Shown here in pieces: positions 41,457-50,547 of a stretch of 64,000 nt of DNA. A program made the position numbers and the translations under genes. The stretch is taken from the NCBI GenBank assembly GCA_963662035.1, contig CAVLDO010000004.1, positions 42,553-106,552 of the forward strand. The letters run 5' to 3'. How positions within the stretch are numbered: position 1 is the first letter of the stretch; the number at the start of each line of letters is the position of its first letter. Source of the DNA: Equibacterium sp963662035 (GTDB taxonomy: Bacteria; Bacteroidota; Bacteroidia; Bacteroidales; UBA932). Under the pieces are notes generated by a model. The model worked only from the letters and a program-made list of their open reading frames with translations, was not told the DNA's origin and made no database searches.

Positions 41457-41855
41457 CTACTTCTCAATTTTTGAGGCTATCGCGGCGGCGATCTCTGCAA
41501 ACCGCTCGCTGCTCAGCTGCTTTTTCTCTGCAGAAAAGTCGAGATCCTTCTCGCTCTGCAGGGGCACCAGATGAATGTGGGTGTGGGGCACTTCCATACC
41601 CAGCACAGCCACACCGATGCGCTTGCAGGGGATGGCGCTCTTGAGCGCCACGGCCACCTTCCTGGCAAAGGCGCAGAGTCCCAGATAGGTCTCGCTGTCG
41701 AGGTCAAAAATATAATCGACCTCCTTTTTGGGAATCACCAGAGTGTGCCCCTGTGCAATTGGGTTGATGTCCAGAAAGGCGTAGTAGTTTTCGTCTTCCG
41801 CAACTTTGTAGGAGGGAATCTCCCCGGCGGCAATCTTGGAAAAAACGCTTGCCAT
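41457..41855 (-). CDS. HIT family nucleotide hydrolase/transferase
   Basis: 132 residues. The histidine triad is complete in GMEVPHTHIHLVPL, with the N-terminal CxxC-less start FSKIAAGEIPSYKVAED and the conserved INPIAQGHTLVIPKKE. Such proteins hydrolyse adenosine 5'-monophosphoramidates or dinucleotides (Hint-like); the natural substrate is not evident. It sits 2 nt downstream of greA and 1 nt upstream of the thioredoxin-fold gene, so the three are probably one transcript. Cytoplasmic. Confidence 0.92.
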   Translation of the reverse strand: MASVFSKIAAGEIPSYKVAEDENYYAFLDINPIAQGHTLVIPKKEVDYIFDLDSETYLGLCAFARKVAVALKSAIPCKRIGVAVLGMEVPHTHIHLVPLQSEKDLDFSAEKKQLSSERFAEIAAAIASKIEK

Positions 41856-41857
41856 AG

Positions 41858-42328
41858 TTAGATGCTGATCTCTATGATTTCAAACTTGACTGTGCCCGAG
41901 GGGACCTGCGCCTCTGCGATCTCTCCTTTGCGCTTGCCCAGCAGGGCCTTTGCGATGGGAGTGCCGATGGCCAGCTTGCCCTCGCGGAAATTGGCCTCGC
42001 TCTCGCCCACGATGGTGAAAGTCATAATCGCGTTGTTCGCCAGGTTCTTGATCTTGACGGTGTTGAGAATCTGCACCGTTTCGGTGCCAAGCTTGCTCTC
42101 GTCAAGCACGCGGGCGGTGGCCAGAGTGTCCTGGAGCTTGCTTATCTTGAGCTCCAGAAGCCCCTGCGCCTCGCGGGCGGCGTCGTACTCGGCGTTTTCG
42201 CTCAGGTCGCCCTTGTCGCGCGCCTCTGCAATCGCCTTGGAAATTATAGGTCTTTGTGCAATGGCTTCCGCCAGTTGCTGCTTGAGGTCGTCCAGACCTT
42301 TCTGCGTCAGGTAATGAATTTCTGCCAT
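41858..42328 (-). CDS. greA: Transcription elongation factor GreA
   Basis: Rescues backtracked RNA polymerase by stimulating transcript cleavage. It has 156 residues. The N-terminal antiparallel coiled coil (LTQKGLDDLKQQLAEAIAQR) carries the tip acids in EARDKGDLSENAEYDAAREA, the signature of GreA. The C-terminal FKBP-like domain contains NNAIMTFTIVGESEAN and the terminal IGTPIAKALLGKRKGE. It has its own consensus promoter and a leader with a GC-rich hairpin, and is followed by the HIT gene. Confidence 0.95.
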   Translation of the reverse strand: MAEIHYLTQKGLDDLKQQLAEAIAQRPIISKAIAEARDKGDLSENAEYDAAREAQGLLELKISKLQDTLATARVLDESKLGTETVQILNTVKIKNLANNAIMTFTIVGESEANFREGKLAIGTPIAKALLGKRKGEIAEAQVPSGTVKFEIIEISI

Positions 42329-42348
42329 TTTGATAAAAAATTAAAGAA

Positions 42349-42363
42349 TCCCCCGGAGGGGGA
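42349..42363 (-). terminator. GC-rich hairpin in the greA leader
   Basis: A 6-bp stem (42349-42354 with 42358-42363, TCCCCC/GGGGGA) with a 3-nt loop, followed on the minus strand by T-rich sequence. It lies downstream of the greA promoter, so it can act as an attenuator, but it may also simply end transcripts of the preceding hypothetical gene. Confidence 0.5.
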
Positions 42364-42392
42364 CCCTTCTGTGGTTTGCCTTAAAAACAAAG

Positions 42393-42400
42393 CAAATATA
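42393..42400 (-). promoter_or_regulatory. Promoter -7 element for greA
   Basis: The minus strand reads TATATTTG, an exact consensus, 65 nt before the greA ATG. The region upstream is AT-rich, without a clear TTTG. Confidence 0.55.
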
Positions 42401-42422
42401 ATAAAATTTTAGAGAAATCCCG

Positions 42423-42902
42423 TTAATATTTTTTCCAGCCGGGAGACAGGATTTCGGAGTAGATTATCATATTCTCCTCTTCAGGGAAAAAGCCGCCGTT
42501 GCTTGTGGCAGCTCCGTCGCTTTTATCGCTAATGCCTGACTGCCTGGTGGCTGCGTCCCGCTTTCCTCTCTGACCGAGGTCCTCCAGGGTGCCCGCTTCG
42601 GCCACACCGCCGCCCGGCCGGATGGAATCTGCCGCGGCGGCCTCTGCCTGCACCTGTCGCTGGGCACGCGCCTCTGCCCTCAGAGGACGCTCCGCCCCGG
42701 GCACGGCTTTCGCCTCGGAGCGCGAAGCGCTCCCGGCCCCGGAGACATCCGACGCCCCGGCTTGCGAAGGACGGCTGCCGCCCATCGGCGTGGCCACGGG
42801 GCGCGGATTGCGCTGCGGGGCGGCCGAGCCTTTGCTCCTTGGACCGGAGGCTTTGAGTATAAACACGATGGCGATAACTATCAGGGCTATCAGGTCTTCC
42901 AT
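42423..42902 (-). CDS. Small membrane-anchored protein with disordered middle
   Basis: 159 residues, not assigned to a named family. One N-terminal helix (LIALIVIAIVFILKA) is followed by about 105 residues rich in Ala, Gly, Arg, Ser and Pro that look disordered. A short ordered tail, MIIYSEILSPGWKKY, resembles the C-terminal tail of other Bacteroidota proteins of this build. Ends conserved and middle variable suggests a tether that presents the tail peptide to a partner near the inner membrane; that is inference. It is 11 nt downstream of ribF and probably in its operon. Confidence 0.6.
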   Translation of the reverse strand: MEDLIALIVIAIVFILKASGPRSKGSAAPQRNPRPVATPMGGSRPSQAGASDVSGAGSASRSEAKAVPGAERPLRAEARAQRQVQAEAAAADSIRPGGGVAEAGTLEDLGQRGKRDAATRQSGISDKSDGAATSNGGFFPEEENMIIYSEILSPGWKKY

Positions 42903-42913
42903 AGCTATATGAT

Positions 42914-43798
42914 TCAGATTCCGAATATTTTGCGTGTACGCAGCACATCCGCTTCAAGCTGGCTGCGAAGCTCTTCTATCGAGGCGAACTTCTGCTCGCT
43001 GCGCAGCTTCCCGCAATAGTCCACAGCTATCTCGAGTCCGTAGATCTCCTCGTCAAAATCAAGGATGTGGGTCTCTATCACCATCTGGCGGTCGCTGCTC
43101 ACTGTGGGGCGGCAGCCGATGTTGCAGACACCGTAGTGCCACTTGCCCTCCACGCGCACCTTCACGGCATAGACCCCCTGCTCCGGAATCAGCTTGAGCG
43201 GCTCGTAGATCTGCATATTTGCGGTGGGGAAGTTAATGGTGCGGCCAATGCCGTTGCCGCTCACCACGACCCCAGTCAAACGGTATTCGTAGCCCAGCAG
43301 GGCGTTGGCGCGCTCTATGCCGCCGGTTGAGAGCAGGTTGCGGATGTAGGTTGAGCTCACCGTGTTGAAATTGTCGGACACGCTCGGGGCCTCGATTGTC
43401 TCAAGAGAGAGCTGCGATGCCACGCTGCGGATGTTTGTGGAATACTCCGGATTGCCGAGACGGTGGTCGTAGCCCACAACCAGCGCGGAGGCCCCCAGTT
43501 CGCCTATAATGTACTCCCTGAGAAACTCCTCGCAGCTCATCGTGCTGAATCTGCGGGTAAAGTCAATCACTTCCACGCGGTCCACGCCGCAGTCGAGCAG
43601 CAGCTCCTCCTTCTCTTTGAGCGAGGAGAGCAGGCGCAGCTGCTGCGAATCCTGACGCAGCACATTGCGGGGGTGGGGCCAGAAGGTAACCGCGACACTC
43701 TGCGCGCCGCGCTCTGTGGCGGTGCGGCAGAGTGTCTCAATCACCTTGCGGTGTCCTGTGTGGACCCCGTCGAAAAATCCTGTGGTGGCTATAACCAT
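42914..43798 (-). CDS. ribF: Bifunctional riboflavin kinase/FAD synthetase
   Basis: Converts riboflavin to FMN and then FAD. It has 294 residues. The N-terminal adenylyltransferase has TTGFFDGVHTGHRKVI (HxGH) and LVVGYDHRLGN. The C-terminal kinase has GNGIGRTINFPTANM and LKLIPEQGVYAVKV with THILDFDEEIYG. Family length is typical. The start overlaps the end of the glycogen synthase-phosphorylase gene by 10 nt, so it is translationally coupled to the glycogen operon although unrelated in function. Confidence 0.95.
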   Translation of the reverse strand: MVIATTGFFDGVHTGHRKVIETLCRTATERGAQSVAVTFWPHPRNVLRQDSQQLRLLSSLKEKEELLLDCGVDRVEVIDFTRRFSTMSCEEFLREYIIGELGASALVVGYDHRLGNPEYSTNIRSVASQLSLETIEAPSVSDNFNTVSSTYIRNLLSTGGIERANALLGYEYRLTGVVVSGNGIGRTINFPTANMQIYEPLKLIPEQGVYAVKVRVEGKWHYGVCNIGCRPTVSSDRQMVIETHILDFDEEIYGLEIAVDYCGKLRSEQKFASIEELRSQLEADVLRTRKIFGI

Positions 43799-46700
43799 TT
43801 TACAAGTTCAAAGTCTTGGCGGTGAGCCATATCGGGGCTCTTGGCAAACATTCTGGTGGCAAACTGGTAGCTGCCCACCTTCTTGGGGGTGATGTCGGCC
43901 CGGTAGGTGGCCACGCAGTCTTCAAAGCTTACCACCTCGTACTGATGCACTTCGCTGATGTGGTAGTTGCCCTTGGCATCCTGCTCCGTGATCACGCATT
44001 CTATGCCGATCTCTTCAGGGGTGAGTCCGGGCAGGAACACCTCCACCTCGCTGTAGTGGGCTTCGCCGAGGCTGAAGCGGGAATTGCCGCCGCCGAGGCT
44101 CTCGAAGCGGCGGATGTCAATGTCGGGCCAGGCGCGGTACATGCGCTTTTTCCACTGCGCGATTTCGCGCGCCTTGAGATAGTCCTTGTCTATCATTTTG
44201 TTGAAGCGCTTTGCCTGGGGAATGTAGTATCTCTCCAGGTAGTCCTCCATCATACGGTTGGTGGTGAAGTCGCAGGCAACACTTGCGATAGTGTTCTTGA
44301 TGTATTTGATCCACTCGGGAGAGTAGTCCTTGTCCCAGTCCTTGTTATAGAAGGTGGCGGAGATCTCGTTTTCTATTATGTTGTAGATCACATTCGAGTC
44401 GAGGTCGTCCTGGAATTCCTGCTTCTCGTAGGTGCGCTCCATAGGCAGAGCCCAGCCGGCCCCCTCCTTGTAGCCTTCCACCCACCAGCCGTCAAGCACG
44501 GAGAAGTGCATCACACCGTTCATGACAGCCTTCTCGCCGCTGGTGCCGGAGGCCTCCTGACGGCGGGTGGGGTTGTTCATCCAGATGTCGACGCCCTGCA
44601 CCAGCATCTTGGCCACCGTGATGTCGTAGTTGGGCACGAACACTATCTTGCCGATGAATTCGGGACGCTTGGAAATCTCCACGATCTGCTTGATGAGGTC
44701 GCTGCCGGCCTTGTCGGCGGGGTGCGCCTTGCCGGCAAAGAGGAACTGCACGGGGCGCTCGGGGTTGTTCACGATTTTGGCCAGGCGGTCCAGATTGCGG
44801 AAGAGCAGGGTCGCCCTCTTGTAGGTGGCGAAGCGGCGCGCAAAACCTATCGTGAGCACATCGCTGCGCAGGGTCGATTTTATCTTGACAATCTCGCTGG
44901 GCGAGTAGTGCGCGGTGCTCTTGGTGTCGGAGATGGTTTTCTTGACATAGTCGATAAGGCGCTTGCGCAGCACGCTGCGGGTGCTCCAGATAATCTTGTC
45001 GTGCACCTTGTATATTTCCCGGAAGCAGGATTTGTCGTAGTGGTGGGAGGCGAAGTCCTTGCCGAACAGCTTGCTGTGGATCTGCTTCCACTCGGGGGCA
45101 GTCCAGGTGGGATAGTGCACGCCGTTGGTGACATAGCCCACATTGACCTCCTCGGGCAGGTAACCGGGCCACATCGGGGCCAGAATCTCCTGGCTCACCT
45201 TGCCGTGCAGCCAGCTGACGCCGTTGATGCCCTGCGAGAGGTTGGCGGCCAGCACGCTCATAGAGAAGCGCTCCCCGTTGTCGTTGATGTTGTAGCGGCC
45301 CAGCCCCATAAAGGTGTGCCAGTCGATTTTCATCCGCTCCGGATACTGGCTGAAGTAGACGCGCATCATATCTTCGCCGAAGAAGTCGTGCCCGGCGGGA
45401 ACCGGGGTGTGGGTGGTGAAGAGCGACGAGCTGCGCACAACCTCCAGCGCCTCGGCAAACGAGAGATTGTCGTGCTCCACATACATTCTGATGCGCTCGA
45501 TGCCGGTGAATGCGGCGTGCCCCTCGTTGCAGTGGTAAACCTCGGCCTTGATGCCCAGAGCCTCCAGGGCGCGGATGCCGCCGAGACCCAGCAGAATCTC
45601 CTGCTTGAGGCGGTTCTCCCAGTCGCCGCCGTAGAGCTGGTGGGTGATGGGACGGTCTTCGGGACGGTTGGCGTCGAAGTCGGTGTCCAGCAGATAGAGG
45701 TCGGTGCGGCCCACCTCCACCTTCCACAGGCGGATGTTGAGGTTGCGGCCCGGCAATGCCACCGACACCGTAACCCAGTTGCCGTTGTTGTCAAACACTG
45801 GCTGGGCCGGAGATTCGCGGAAGTTCTGAGGGTCGTAAGTGGCGATCTGGTCGCCGTCGCCCGAGAGATACTGGGTGAAATAGCCGTATTTGTAGAGCAG
45901 GCCCACCGCAGTCATATGCACGCCCATATCGCTGGCCTCCTTGAGGTAGTCGCCCGCCAGGATGCCCAGGCCGCCGGAATAAATCTTGAGCGAGGTGTCC
46001 AAGCCGTATTCCATACAGAAATAGGCTATCTTGGGCGACTTGCGGTCGGCCTTGGCCGCCATATACTCCTGGAAGGTGCGGTGAACGCTGCGCAGCTGCG
46101 CCATAAATTCGCTGTCCTTCTCCAGCTGGCGGTAGCGCTCCAGCGGCACTTTGTCGAGCAGCACTATGGGGTTGCCCTTGCACTCGTCCCACAGCACGGG
46201 GTTGATGGAGCTGAAGAGGCTATTCGCCTCGTCGTTCCAGCACCACCAGAGGTTTTTGGAGATATCCTCCAGCGCCCTCAGCGGGGCGGGGAGGGAGCGG
46301 TTCACCTGAATGTTGCTCCAGTTGGGGCGGTTGGCTATCTGCTTGCGGTAGCTCTGGTCGCTGTCTTCCTGCACCAGAGGGTAGGGGCCGAAGGTGGCTA
46401 TCACCTTGTCGATGGCCATTTCGTAGGCCTTCTTGTAGTAGGCGATGTTGTTCTCCCAAAGTGCCAGCGTGGAGATGTCTTTGGCTGATGCGGCCGCTGC
46501 AGTCCACTCCTCCTTGCTCATTGCGGCAAAGCGCAGGATGCAGTCGGCGACCTTGTCGGATACCTCGTCGTAGTTGAAGTCGTCGCGCTCCACGATGCAG
46601 ATGCCAGAAGCGGGCAGGGTGCCCTTGTAGTGATCCTTGACCCAGAGGCCGAAGCCGGTGAGAGTGGTGGTCACAGTGGGGACGTGGAATGCCAGAGACT

Positions 46701-48027
46701 CCAGCGGGGTGTATCCCCAAGGCTCATAATAAGAGGGGAACACTGTGAGGTCGGCGCCGGAGAGCAGCGAAATGTAGCTCAAATTGAAGATGCCGTCGCT
46801 GCCGTTGAGGTAGCTGGGAACAAAAAAGACATCCACCGGGGCCGAGGGATTGTTGTCCAGCCCGACCTGGCGCAACTGCCTGAGCACGCAGTCGCCGTCG
46901 TCCATCAGATAGTGGCTCACATTGGTGCGGTAATCCTTCTTGGGGTCGGAGAGCTTCTCTATCAGCTCCTTGTCGGGGCCGTTGTTGCCGCTGGGCACCA
47001 TAATGAAGGCCGCCACCTTCTTTGCCGGATTCTTTGCCGCCGCACGGGCGAGAGCATCTATGAACACGTTGATCCCCTTGGACTCGTATTCGTAGCGTCC
47101 GCCTATCCACACTATCTCGGTGGAGGCGTCGTCGTATTGTTTGCCGGACATTGCACCGGCCACTGTCAGCAGGCTCTTGCGGGCCTCCCTGCGCATCTTG
47201 GACAGACTGCGCTTGTCGGGGGTGTAGCTGGCGGCGATGCCGTTGGGGGTCACCACATCGGGCTTGCGGCCCAGCAGTATGCGGCACTCATTGGCAGTCA
47301 GGTCGCTCACCGTGGTGAACACGTCGGCATTCTGTGCCGCAACCTTCTCTATCGAGTGGCGGGCAGAAACTCCGTGCTCCTTGGCCAGCTCGTCGGCATT
47401 CATCGAAGGGAGCTGCTTGTAGAAGGGGATGTGCTTGCTGGCCATGCAGCGCCCTACAACCGTGGCGTGGGTGGTGAACACCGTGCCTATGGGCAGCCCC
47501 GCCTTCTTGAGGTAGAGGATGCCGGCGCCCGCCATCCATTCGTGGAATTGCGCCACGATTTTGCTGGAAGAGCGGATATAATAGCGGGAGAAGCTCTCGA
47601 TTACCTTGCCTGCGGCGTAGCCGAACAGAAAGGCCTCGATATACTCCCAATTGCCGTTGAGCGAGTCAACCTTGTAGTCTTCCCAGGCACTGGCGAAAAT
47701 CTGGTCCTTGCCGGCGATGAGGGTCTTGTAGTCCACCAGAATGGCGATGGGGTTGCCTGGAATGTTCCAGCGGCCCACCTGCACCCGGATGCCTTCGTGC
47801 GCCGCCAGTTCTCTCCAGGATTTGAAAAGCTCGCCATCGGCCACGAATTCGGGATTCTGACGCGTGTGCATCCACACATCGGGTCCGATATGGATATGTC
47901 TGTCTTTTAATTCTTCGCTAAGGTTCAGGGCCTTTGTGGCCAGCACTGTGTGGATGCCGCCTACCTTGTTGCAAACCTCCCAGCTTACCTCAAACAGGTA
48001 GTCAGGCATCTTGATTTTCTTGCTCAT
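43789..48027 (-). CDS. Glycogen synthase (GT3) fused to alpha-glucan phosphorylase (GT35)
   Basis: A single 1412-residue frame with two opposing activities. Residues about 1-550 are a eukaryote-type GT3 glycogen synthase: FEVSWEVCNKVGGIHTVL for nucleotide-sugar binding, and FPSYYEPWGYTPLESLA (near 437) with the catalytic Glu pair. Residues about 575-690 are a DUF3417-like domain (PLRALEDISKNLWWCWNDEA), the usual N-terminus of short phosphorylases. Residues about 690-1290 are GT35, with the PLP lysine in EASGTSGEKAVMNG (about 1165). A beta-rich tail of about 120 residues closes it. No frameshift or internal restart is evident. Upstream GH57 shares one base (TAATG). GT3 normally uses UDP-glucose. 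Confidence 0.93.
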   Translation of the reverse strand: MSKKIKMPDYLFEVSWEVCNKVGGIHTVLATKALNLSEELKDRHIHIGPDVWMHTRQNPEFVADGELFKSWRELAAHEGIRVQVGRWNIPGNPIAILVDYKTLIAGKDQIFASAWEDYKVDSLNGNWEYIEAFLFGYAAGKVIESFSRYYIRSSSKIVAQFHEWMAGAGILYLKKAGLPIGTVFTTHATVVGRCMASKHIPFYKQLPSMNADELAKEHGVSARHSIEKVAAQNADVFTTVSDLTANECRILLGRKPDVVTPNGIAASYTPDKRSLSKMRREARKSLLTVAGAMSGKQYDDASTEIVWIGGRYEYESKGINVFIDALARAAAKNPAKKVAAFIMVPSGNNGPDKELIEKLSDPKKDYRTNVSHYLMDDGDCVLRQLRQVGLDNNPSAPVDVFFVPSYLNGSDGIFNLSYISLLSGADLTVFPSYYEPWGYTPLESLAFHVPTVTTTLTGFGLWVKDHYKGTLPASGICIVERDDFNYDEVSDKVADCILRFAAMSKEEWTAAAASAKDISTLALWENNIAYYKKAYEMAIDKVIATFGPYPLVQEDSDQSYRKQIANRPNWSNIQVNRSLPAPLRALEDISKNLWWCWNDEANSLFSSINPVLWDECKGNPIVLLDKVPLERYRQLEKDSEFMAQLRSVHRTFQEYMAAKADRKSPKIAYFCMEYGLDTSLKIYSGGLGILAGDYLKEASDMGVHMTAVGLLYKYGYFTQYLSGDGDQIATYDPQNFRESPAQPVFDNNGNWVTVSVALPGRNLNIRLWKVEVGRTDLYLLDTDFDANRPEDRPITHQLYGGDWENRLKQEILLGLGGIRALEALGIKAEVYHCNEGHAAFTGIERIRMYVEHDNLSFAEALEVVRSSSLFTTHTPVPAGHDFFGEDMMRVYFSQYPERMKIDWHTFMGLGRYNINDNGERFSMSVLAANLSQGINGVSWLHGKVSQEILAPMWPGYLPEEVNVGYVTNGVHYPTWTAPEWKQIHSKLFGKDFASHHYDKSCFREIYKVHDKIIWSTRSVLRKRLIDYVKKTISDTKSTAHYSPSEIVKIKSTLRSDVLTIGFARRFATYKRATLLFRNLDRLAKIVNNPERPVQFLFAGKAHPADKAGSDLIKQIVEISKRPEFIGKIVFVPNYDITVAKMLVQGVDIWMNNPTRRQEASGTSGEKAVMNGVMHFSVLDGWWVEGYKEGAGWALPMERTYEKQEFQDDLDSNVIYNIIENEISATFYNKDWDKDYSPEWIKYIKNTIASVACDFTTNRMMEDYLERYYIPQAKRFNKMIDKDYLKAREIAQWKKRMYRAWPDIDIRRFESLGGGNSRFSLGEAHYSEVEVFLPGLTPEEIGIECVITEQDAKGNYHISEVHQYEVVSFEDCVATYRADITPKKVGSYQFATRMFAKSPDMAHRQDFELVKWL

Positions 48028-49244
48028 TAGTGTTTTGCGGATTGTTTTTTCTTGGATTTCTCAGCAACTCTGATTTCAAAGTCGCTGAGAACATTCATAT
48101 AGTTGATAAAGGCCTCGTAGGGCGTGTCGTAGGGGTTGAAATAACTGTGGACAGCTCCGTCGGAGAAAAATTTGGTGCACATATAATATAAATGGTCGCT
48201 CTCCTGCAGGCGGCGGTACACGGCGAGCAGATTGGCGTCGCCGCACTTCTTGACCTTGCTCTCCAGCGCCCCCAGCTTGCTGAAGGCCTCGTTTTGCAAT
48301 TCGTTGCCCAGCCAGGCGGAGGTGTCGCGCTCCTCGTCCGCCCAGGAGATGGGGAAGGGCACGTTGACCTCACCCACCGCCTTGTGACGCTTGGTGGCCT
48401 CGCTGGTGGTGCAGAAGCTGATGCCGGGATATTTGGCGATCTCGCAGGGCAGCGCCTTGAGGAATTCGAAAATGCCGCTGTCGGCCTTCTGGTGCTCGCC
48501 GAATGTCTCGTAGTCCATAAACAGGTTCACTATGTCGTCGCTCTGCAGCACGTCGGCAATCCAGCCGGCATATTTGTCGGCGGTCAGCGGCCACTCGCTC
48601 CAGCCTCTGTCGGAGAAGCGGAAGGCGATGTCGTCGGAGAGAGAAGAGTTCTTGAGCAGCAGGTTCAGCTTGGGGTTGAGCGGGTTGAAGTAGACAAAGT
48701 TGGGACTCTTCCAGCCCAGGATATGCTTGGCCCCTTCGGTGAGCATCGTGTGATAGCCCATCGAGGATACCATCTCCCCGATGGAATCGGAATAGATCAG
48801 CTCGGTGTTGCGGAATGCCTTAGGCTTGACGCCGAACTCGGCCTCTATGGTCTTGGCGTGCAGCCTGACCTGCTCCTTGAACTCGGCCGGCGAGCTGAGC
48901 GAGGCGAGCGAGTGGGCGTATGTCTCCGCCAGAAATTCCACGCAGCCGGTGTCGGCAAGCTCGCGGAAGCTCTGCATAACCTCGGGGGCGAAGCGCTTGA
49001 ACTGCTCTATGGCAGTGCCCGAAATGGAGAATGTCACCTTGAACTTCTTGCCCGAGGCGAGAATCATCTCCTTTATGAGGCGGTTGGCGGGAAGGTAGCA
49101 TTTTGCGGCCACGCGGCGCACTATGGCGCTGTTCTCGAAGTCGTCAAAATAGTGGTCGTCCGCCCCGATGTCAAAGAACCGGAACAGGCGCAGTCTGTCG
49201 GGCTGGTGTACCTGGAAGTACAAACAAATGCTTTTAGTTGCCAT
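48027..49244 (-). CDS. GH57 family alpha-glucan hydrolase/transferase
   Basis: 405 residues, cytoplasmic. N-terminal ICLYFQVHQPDRLRLF is the GH57 opening. The nucleophile Glu is expected in FRNTELIYSDSIGEM, and the acid/base Asp in NLFMDYETFGEHQKADSG. Members include alpha-amylases, 4-alpha-glucanotransferases and branching enzymes; those with this length in Bacteroidota glycogen operons are usually called alpha-amylase. It lies between the GT4 gene (11 nt) and the synthase-phosphorylase (1-nt overlap), so it probably trims or rearranges intracellular glucan. Confidence 0.9.
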   Translation of the reverse strand: MATKSICLYFQVHQPDRLRLFRFFDIGADDHYFDDFENSAIVRRVAAKCYLPANRLIKEMILASGKKFKVTFSISGTAIEQFKRFAPEVMQSFRELADTGCVEFLAETYAHSLASLSSPAEFKEQVRLHAKTIEAEFGVKPKAFRNTELIYSDSIGEMVSSMGYHTMLTEGAKHILGWKSPNFVYFNPLNPKLNLLLKNSSLSDDIAFRFSDRGWSEWPLTADKYAGWIADVLQSDDIVNLFMDYETFGEHQKADSGIFEFLKALPCEIAKYPGISFCTTSEATKRHKAVGEVNVPFPISWADEERDTSAWLGNELQNEAFSKLGALESKVKKCGDANLLAVYRRLQESDHLYYMCTKFFSDGAVHSYFNPYDTPYEAFINYMNVLSDFEIRVAEKSKKKQSAKH

Positions 49245-49255
49245 ATGCAGTGATT

Positions 49256-50545
49256 TTAATTATTCGGGTTTAAGGCATCGCAGTACACCGCTTTTATCTT
49301 GGAGGCGGCGTTGCTCCATTTGAGAGTGCTGACCTCCTCATATCCCTTCTCGCTGGCGATTTTGCCTATCGCGGGATAGGTAACGAGGGCGTAGATGGCG
49401 TCGGCCAGGGCGTCAATGTCCCAGAAATCGACCTTGACGGCGTGCTTGAGCACCTCAGCCACCCCGGACTGCTTGGAGATGATGGTGGGCACGTTGCTTA
49501 TCATAGCCTCCAGCGGGGAGATTCCGAACGGCTCCGACACCGACGGCATAATGTACACGTCGCTGTAGGCGAACATCCTCTGCACATCGGCCCCGCGCAG
49601 GAAACCGGTGAAGTGGAACTTGTCCGCCATACCCAGCTGCGCCACGCGCCGCACGCTGCGGTTCATCAAATCGCCGCTGCCCGCCATCACAAAGCGGACG
49701 TTGCTGCAGCGGTCGAGCACCTTGCGGGCCGCCTCTATGAAATACTCGGGTCCCTTCTGCTGGGTGATGCGCCCCAGGAAGGTCACAACCTTCTCCTTTA
49801 CGGTGCGCTGCACCTTGATTTCGCTGCGGCCGGAGAAATCCACCGCATTATGCACGGTGACTACCTTAGAGGGGTCGATGCCGTAGCGGTTGACCACTAT
49901 GTTGCGGGTCCAGTCGCTCACGGTGATCACCTTGTCGGCCTCCTCCATCCCCTGTTTCTCTATGTTGTAGACGGTCGCGTTGTAGTTCTCGCCGTCGCGG
50001 TCAAACTCGGTGGCGTGCACGTGCACCACCAGCGGCTTGCCGCTGACACGCTTGGCGGCTATGCCCGCCAGATAGGTGAGCCAGTCGTGGGCGTGAATCA
50101 CGTCAAACGAGTTCTCGGCGGCAATCGCCCCGCCCACCATCGCGTAGCGGGAGACTTCTTCCATAAGGTTCGCCCCGTATTTGCCGGAGAATTTGTATTT
50201 GCTGCTGAAGTGGGTGGTGAACTCCATCGTCTGGAAGTGCCGTTCCTCCTCGCTCAGCAGCGTGTAGTCTTCTGGGGAAATGTAGGGCATCAGGTTGCTC
50301 CCCACGCGCAGGAAGCGCACCTTTCCCAGATAGTCCTCTATGTCGGTGAACGTGTCGCTGACGGCAATGTCGCTGGCATTTATTATGTGGGCGGCACTCC
50401 GGTCCTCGTCGCCGCTGGCGGAGGGCATCACAAACAGGACGTCCACGCCGTTTGCCGTCAGGCCCTTGGTGATGCCGTAGCAGGCGGTGCCCAAACCGCC
50501 GGAGATGTGGGGAGGAAACTCCCAGCCGAACATCAGAACTTTCAT
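49256..50545 (-). CDS. GT4 family glycosyltransferase, glycogen-synthase-like
   Basis: 429 residues. The N-terminal GT-B half has FGWEFPPHISGGLGTACYGI with the glycine loop and VIHAHDWLTYLAGIAA. The C-terminal half has VTFLGRITQQKGPEYFIEAA and SVSEPFGISPLEAM, the E-x7-E nucleotide-sugar motif. The subgroup occurs in glycogen or maltosaccharide operons of Bacteroidota beside debranching enzyme and GH57; it may start or extend glucan chains. A TTG two codons upstream is in frame, but ATG 50545 is preferred; it begins 2 nt after the debranching enzyme stop. Confidence 0.88.
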   Translation of the reverse strand: MKVLMFGWEFPPHISGGLGTACYGITKGLTANGVDVLFVMPSASGDEDRSAAHIINASDIAVSDTFTDIEDYLGKVRFLRVGSNLMPYISPEDYTLLSEEERHFQTMEFTTHFSSKYKFSGKYGANLMEEVSRYAMVGGAIAAENSFDVIHAHDWLTYLAGIAAKRVSGKPLVVHVHATEFDRDGENYNATVYNIEKQGMEEADKVITVSDWTRNIVVNRYGIDPSKVVTVHNAVDFSGRSEIKVQRTVKEKVVTFLGRITQQKGPEYFIEAARKVLDRCSNVRFVMAGSGDLMNRSVRRVAQLGMADKFHFTGFLRGADVQRMFAYSDVYIMPSVSEPFGISPLEAMISNVPTIISKQSGVAEVLKHAVKVDFWDIDALADAIYALVTYPAIGKIASEKGYEEVSTLKWSNAASKIKAVYCDALNPNN

Positions 50546-50547
50546 TG

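Noticed and set aside
43816..46488. Long plus-strand frame of 890 codons opposite the glycogen synthase-phosphorylase gene
   Set aside because: It is the complement of a high-GC coding frame with strong motif support on the minus strand; its translation is a His/Val/Gly-rich mirror with no domain pattern.
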